DNA from: an uncultured Clostridia bacterium
GTDB lineage: Bacteria; Bacillota; Clostridia; Oscillospirales; Oscillospiraceae
Direction: 5' to 3'
NCBI GenBank assembly: GCA_947177005.1
Contig: CAMWSZ010000189.1
Coordinates: forward strand, 1 to 6,247
Length of the DNA stretch: 6,247 nt
Each line of letters opens with the position of its first letter. The first letter of the stretch is position 1. The notes beneath the pieces are model-generated. The model did not search any database, had not been told where the DNA came from, and saw only the letters and a list, made by a program, of their open reading frames with translations. Shown here one piece after another: positions 5,837 to 6,247 of the stretch. Made by a program: the position numbers and the translations under genes.

Positions 5837-6019
5837 GGCTTCTGTGAAGCAACACAGAGCAGCAGATTTAATTGGTTTCATCTGGCCGACGGGCCGGTTG
5901 GAATATACCCCATACGCTGAAAAGCTCTGGATATGAGTGGCCACAATATGCAGTGCAAAGGCGTATTCCCGAACGGGCGCTGGAAAATGGACGATCCGGC
6001 GCAGCAGGCAAATCTCTAA
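5836..6019 (+). ncRNA. Predicted structured RNA upstream of flagellin
   Basis: The stretch folds into many compatible helices seen by direct base matching. A hairpin at 5838-5860 pairs UCUGUG with CACAGA around loop AAGCAA. AGAUUU (5864-5869) pairs with AAAUCU (6010-6015) and joins both ends. A hairpin at 5875-5904 combines GUUUCA/UGGAAU and CUGGCC/GGCCGG across a single U-U mismatch, about 12 bp. AUACGC (5912-5917) pairs with GCGUAU (5961-5966). CCC-GAAC-GGG lies at 5968-5977, and GCGCUGG/CCGGCGC at 5977-5983/5996-6002 gives a 7-bp hairpin. The size, GC content against AT-rich surroundings and promoter boxes suggest a real RNA. By size and complexity the raiA RNA class of Firmicutes is a candidate, but I cannot confirm that. 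It ends 23 nt before the flagellin ATG, so it is either the mRNA leader or a separate transcript. Confidence 0.55.
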
Positions 6020-6042
6020 ATTTTTTGAAAGGAATCAAAACA

Positions 6043-6247
6043 ATGAGAATTCAACATAATATTCTTGCGATGAACGCCTATCGCAACTACACCAGCAACG
6101 TCAGTGCGCTGGGCAAGAACCTGGAAAAGCTGAGCTCCGGCTACAAGATCAACCGTGCCGGTGACGACGCTGCCGGTCTGGCGATTTCCGAGAAAATGCG
6201 TGCGCAGATCACCGGTCTGGATGCTGCGCAGAAGAACGTTAAAGACG
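6043..6247 (+). CDS. hag: Flagellin, N-terminal part (3' end beyond the window)
   Basis: The first 68 codons of the filament subunit exported by the flagellar type III system and polymerised under the cap. The sequence starts MRIQHNILAMNAYRNY and includes the highly conserved D0/D1 block with LSSGYKINRAGDDAAGLAIS (residues 30-49) and EKMRAQITGL, forming the coiled N-terminal helices of the filament core. There is no signal peptide, as expected for flagellin. The start is supported by GAAAGGA (6027-6033) 9 nt upstream of the ATG. fliC is the equivalent name in Gram-negatives. The gene is divergent from the deaminase and lies 23 nt after the predicted structured RNA, which may control its expression. 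It is cut by the right edge, so the variable middle and C-terminal D0 are not visible. Confidence 0.96.
   Translation, partial: MRIQHNILAMNAYRNYTSNVSALGKNLEKLSSGYKINRAGDDAAGLAISEKMRAQITGLDAAQKNVKD

Noticed and set aside
5831..5859. TTGACC as a -35 box
   Set aside because: No acceptable -10 hexamer lies 16-18 nt downstream; the bases are better explained as the right arm of the dyad.
5933..6019. 28-codon leader ORF (MSGHNMQCKGVFPNGR...) before flagellin
   Set aside because: No ribosome binding site, and the same bases form the RNA helices, which explain the sequence better. The frame upstream of it is also open (from about 5828) except for the TGA at 5918, but that length is within chance.
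5836..6019. c-di-GMP-I (GEMM) riboswitch
   Set aside because: CACAGAGCAGC and GCAAAGGC faintly resemble parts of the conserved core, but the order, spacing, tetraloop and receptor do not fit.
5789..6034. Minus-strand open frame of roughly 80 codons over the structured RNA
   Set aside because: No usable start codon or ribosome site near its beginning. Frames like this are commonly predicted antisense to conserved RNAs, so it counts as a by-product of the RNA.

Overview
The window looks like chromosomal DNA of an anaerobic, Gram-positive, flagellated Clostridia member, most likely of the Oscillospiraceae (Oscillibacter/Flavonifractor-type gut bacteria). The evidence is the moderately GC-rich coding DNA, strong GGAGG-type ribosome binding sites, a secreted protein made of serial Ig-like modules, and a Gram-positive-style flagellin. 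The genus is a guess from style, not from a search.

Layout, left to right. Positions 1-3575 (minus strand) hold the first 1191 codons of a very large secreted surface protein whose C-terminus lies off the left edge. It has a signal peptide, two N-terminal beta-rich domains, three closely similar Big_2-like Ig domains, a linking domain, four modules of a second repeat family, and a Pro/Thr/Ala-rich linker containing an 8-base homopolymer. Positions 3576-3821 are its promoter and leader, with an 11-bp-spaced direct repeat next to the -35 box and a strong leader hairpin. Next come galM (aldose 1-epimerase, 3822-4853) and a dCMP/cytidine-type deaminase (4955-5461), both on the minus strand, separated by 101 bp that appear to carry a separate galM promoter with a palindrome between its -35 and -10 boxes.

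Positions 5462-6042 are a 581-bp divergent gap. Its left half has the deaminase promoter, a hairpin and AT-rich DNA. Its right half (about 5836-6019) switches abruptly to GC-richer sequence that folds into many mutually compatible helices, including a 12-bp interrupted hairpin, a 7-bp hairpin, a 6-bp closing helix joining its two ends and a 6-bp long-range helix. I read it as a structured non-coding RNA with its own promoter-like boxes and a dyad operator-like site. It lies immediately upstream of a flagellin gene (6043 to the right edge, plus strand), so it is either the flagellin mRNA leader or an independent RNA gene. This RNA is the most interesting object in the window.

The genes do not form one pathway. 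The surface protein and flagellin are both cell-surface products. The deaminase supplies dUMP for thymidylate synthesis and galM equilibrates sugar anomers; both are housekeeping functions. No mobile element, CRISPR array, tRNA or rRNA was seen.
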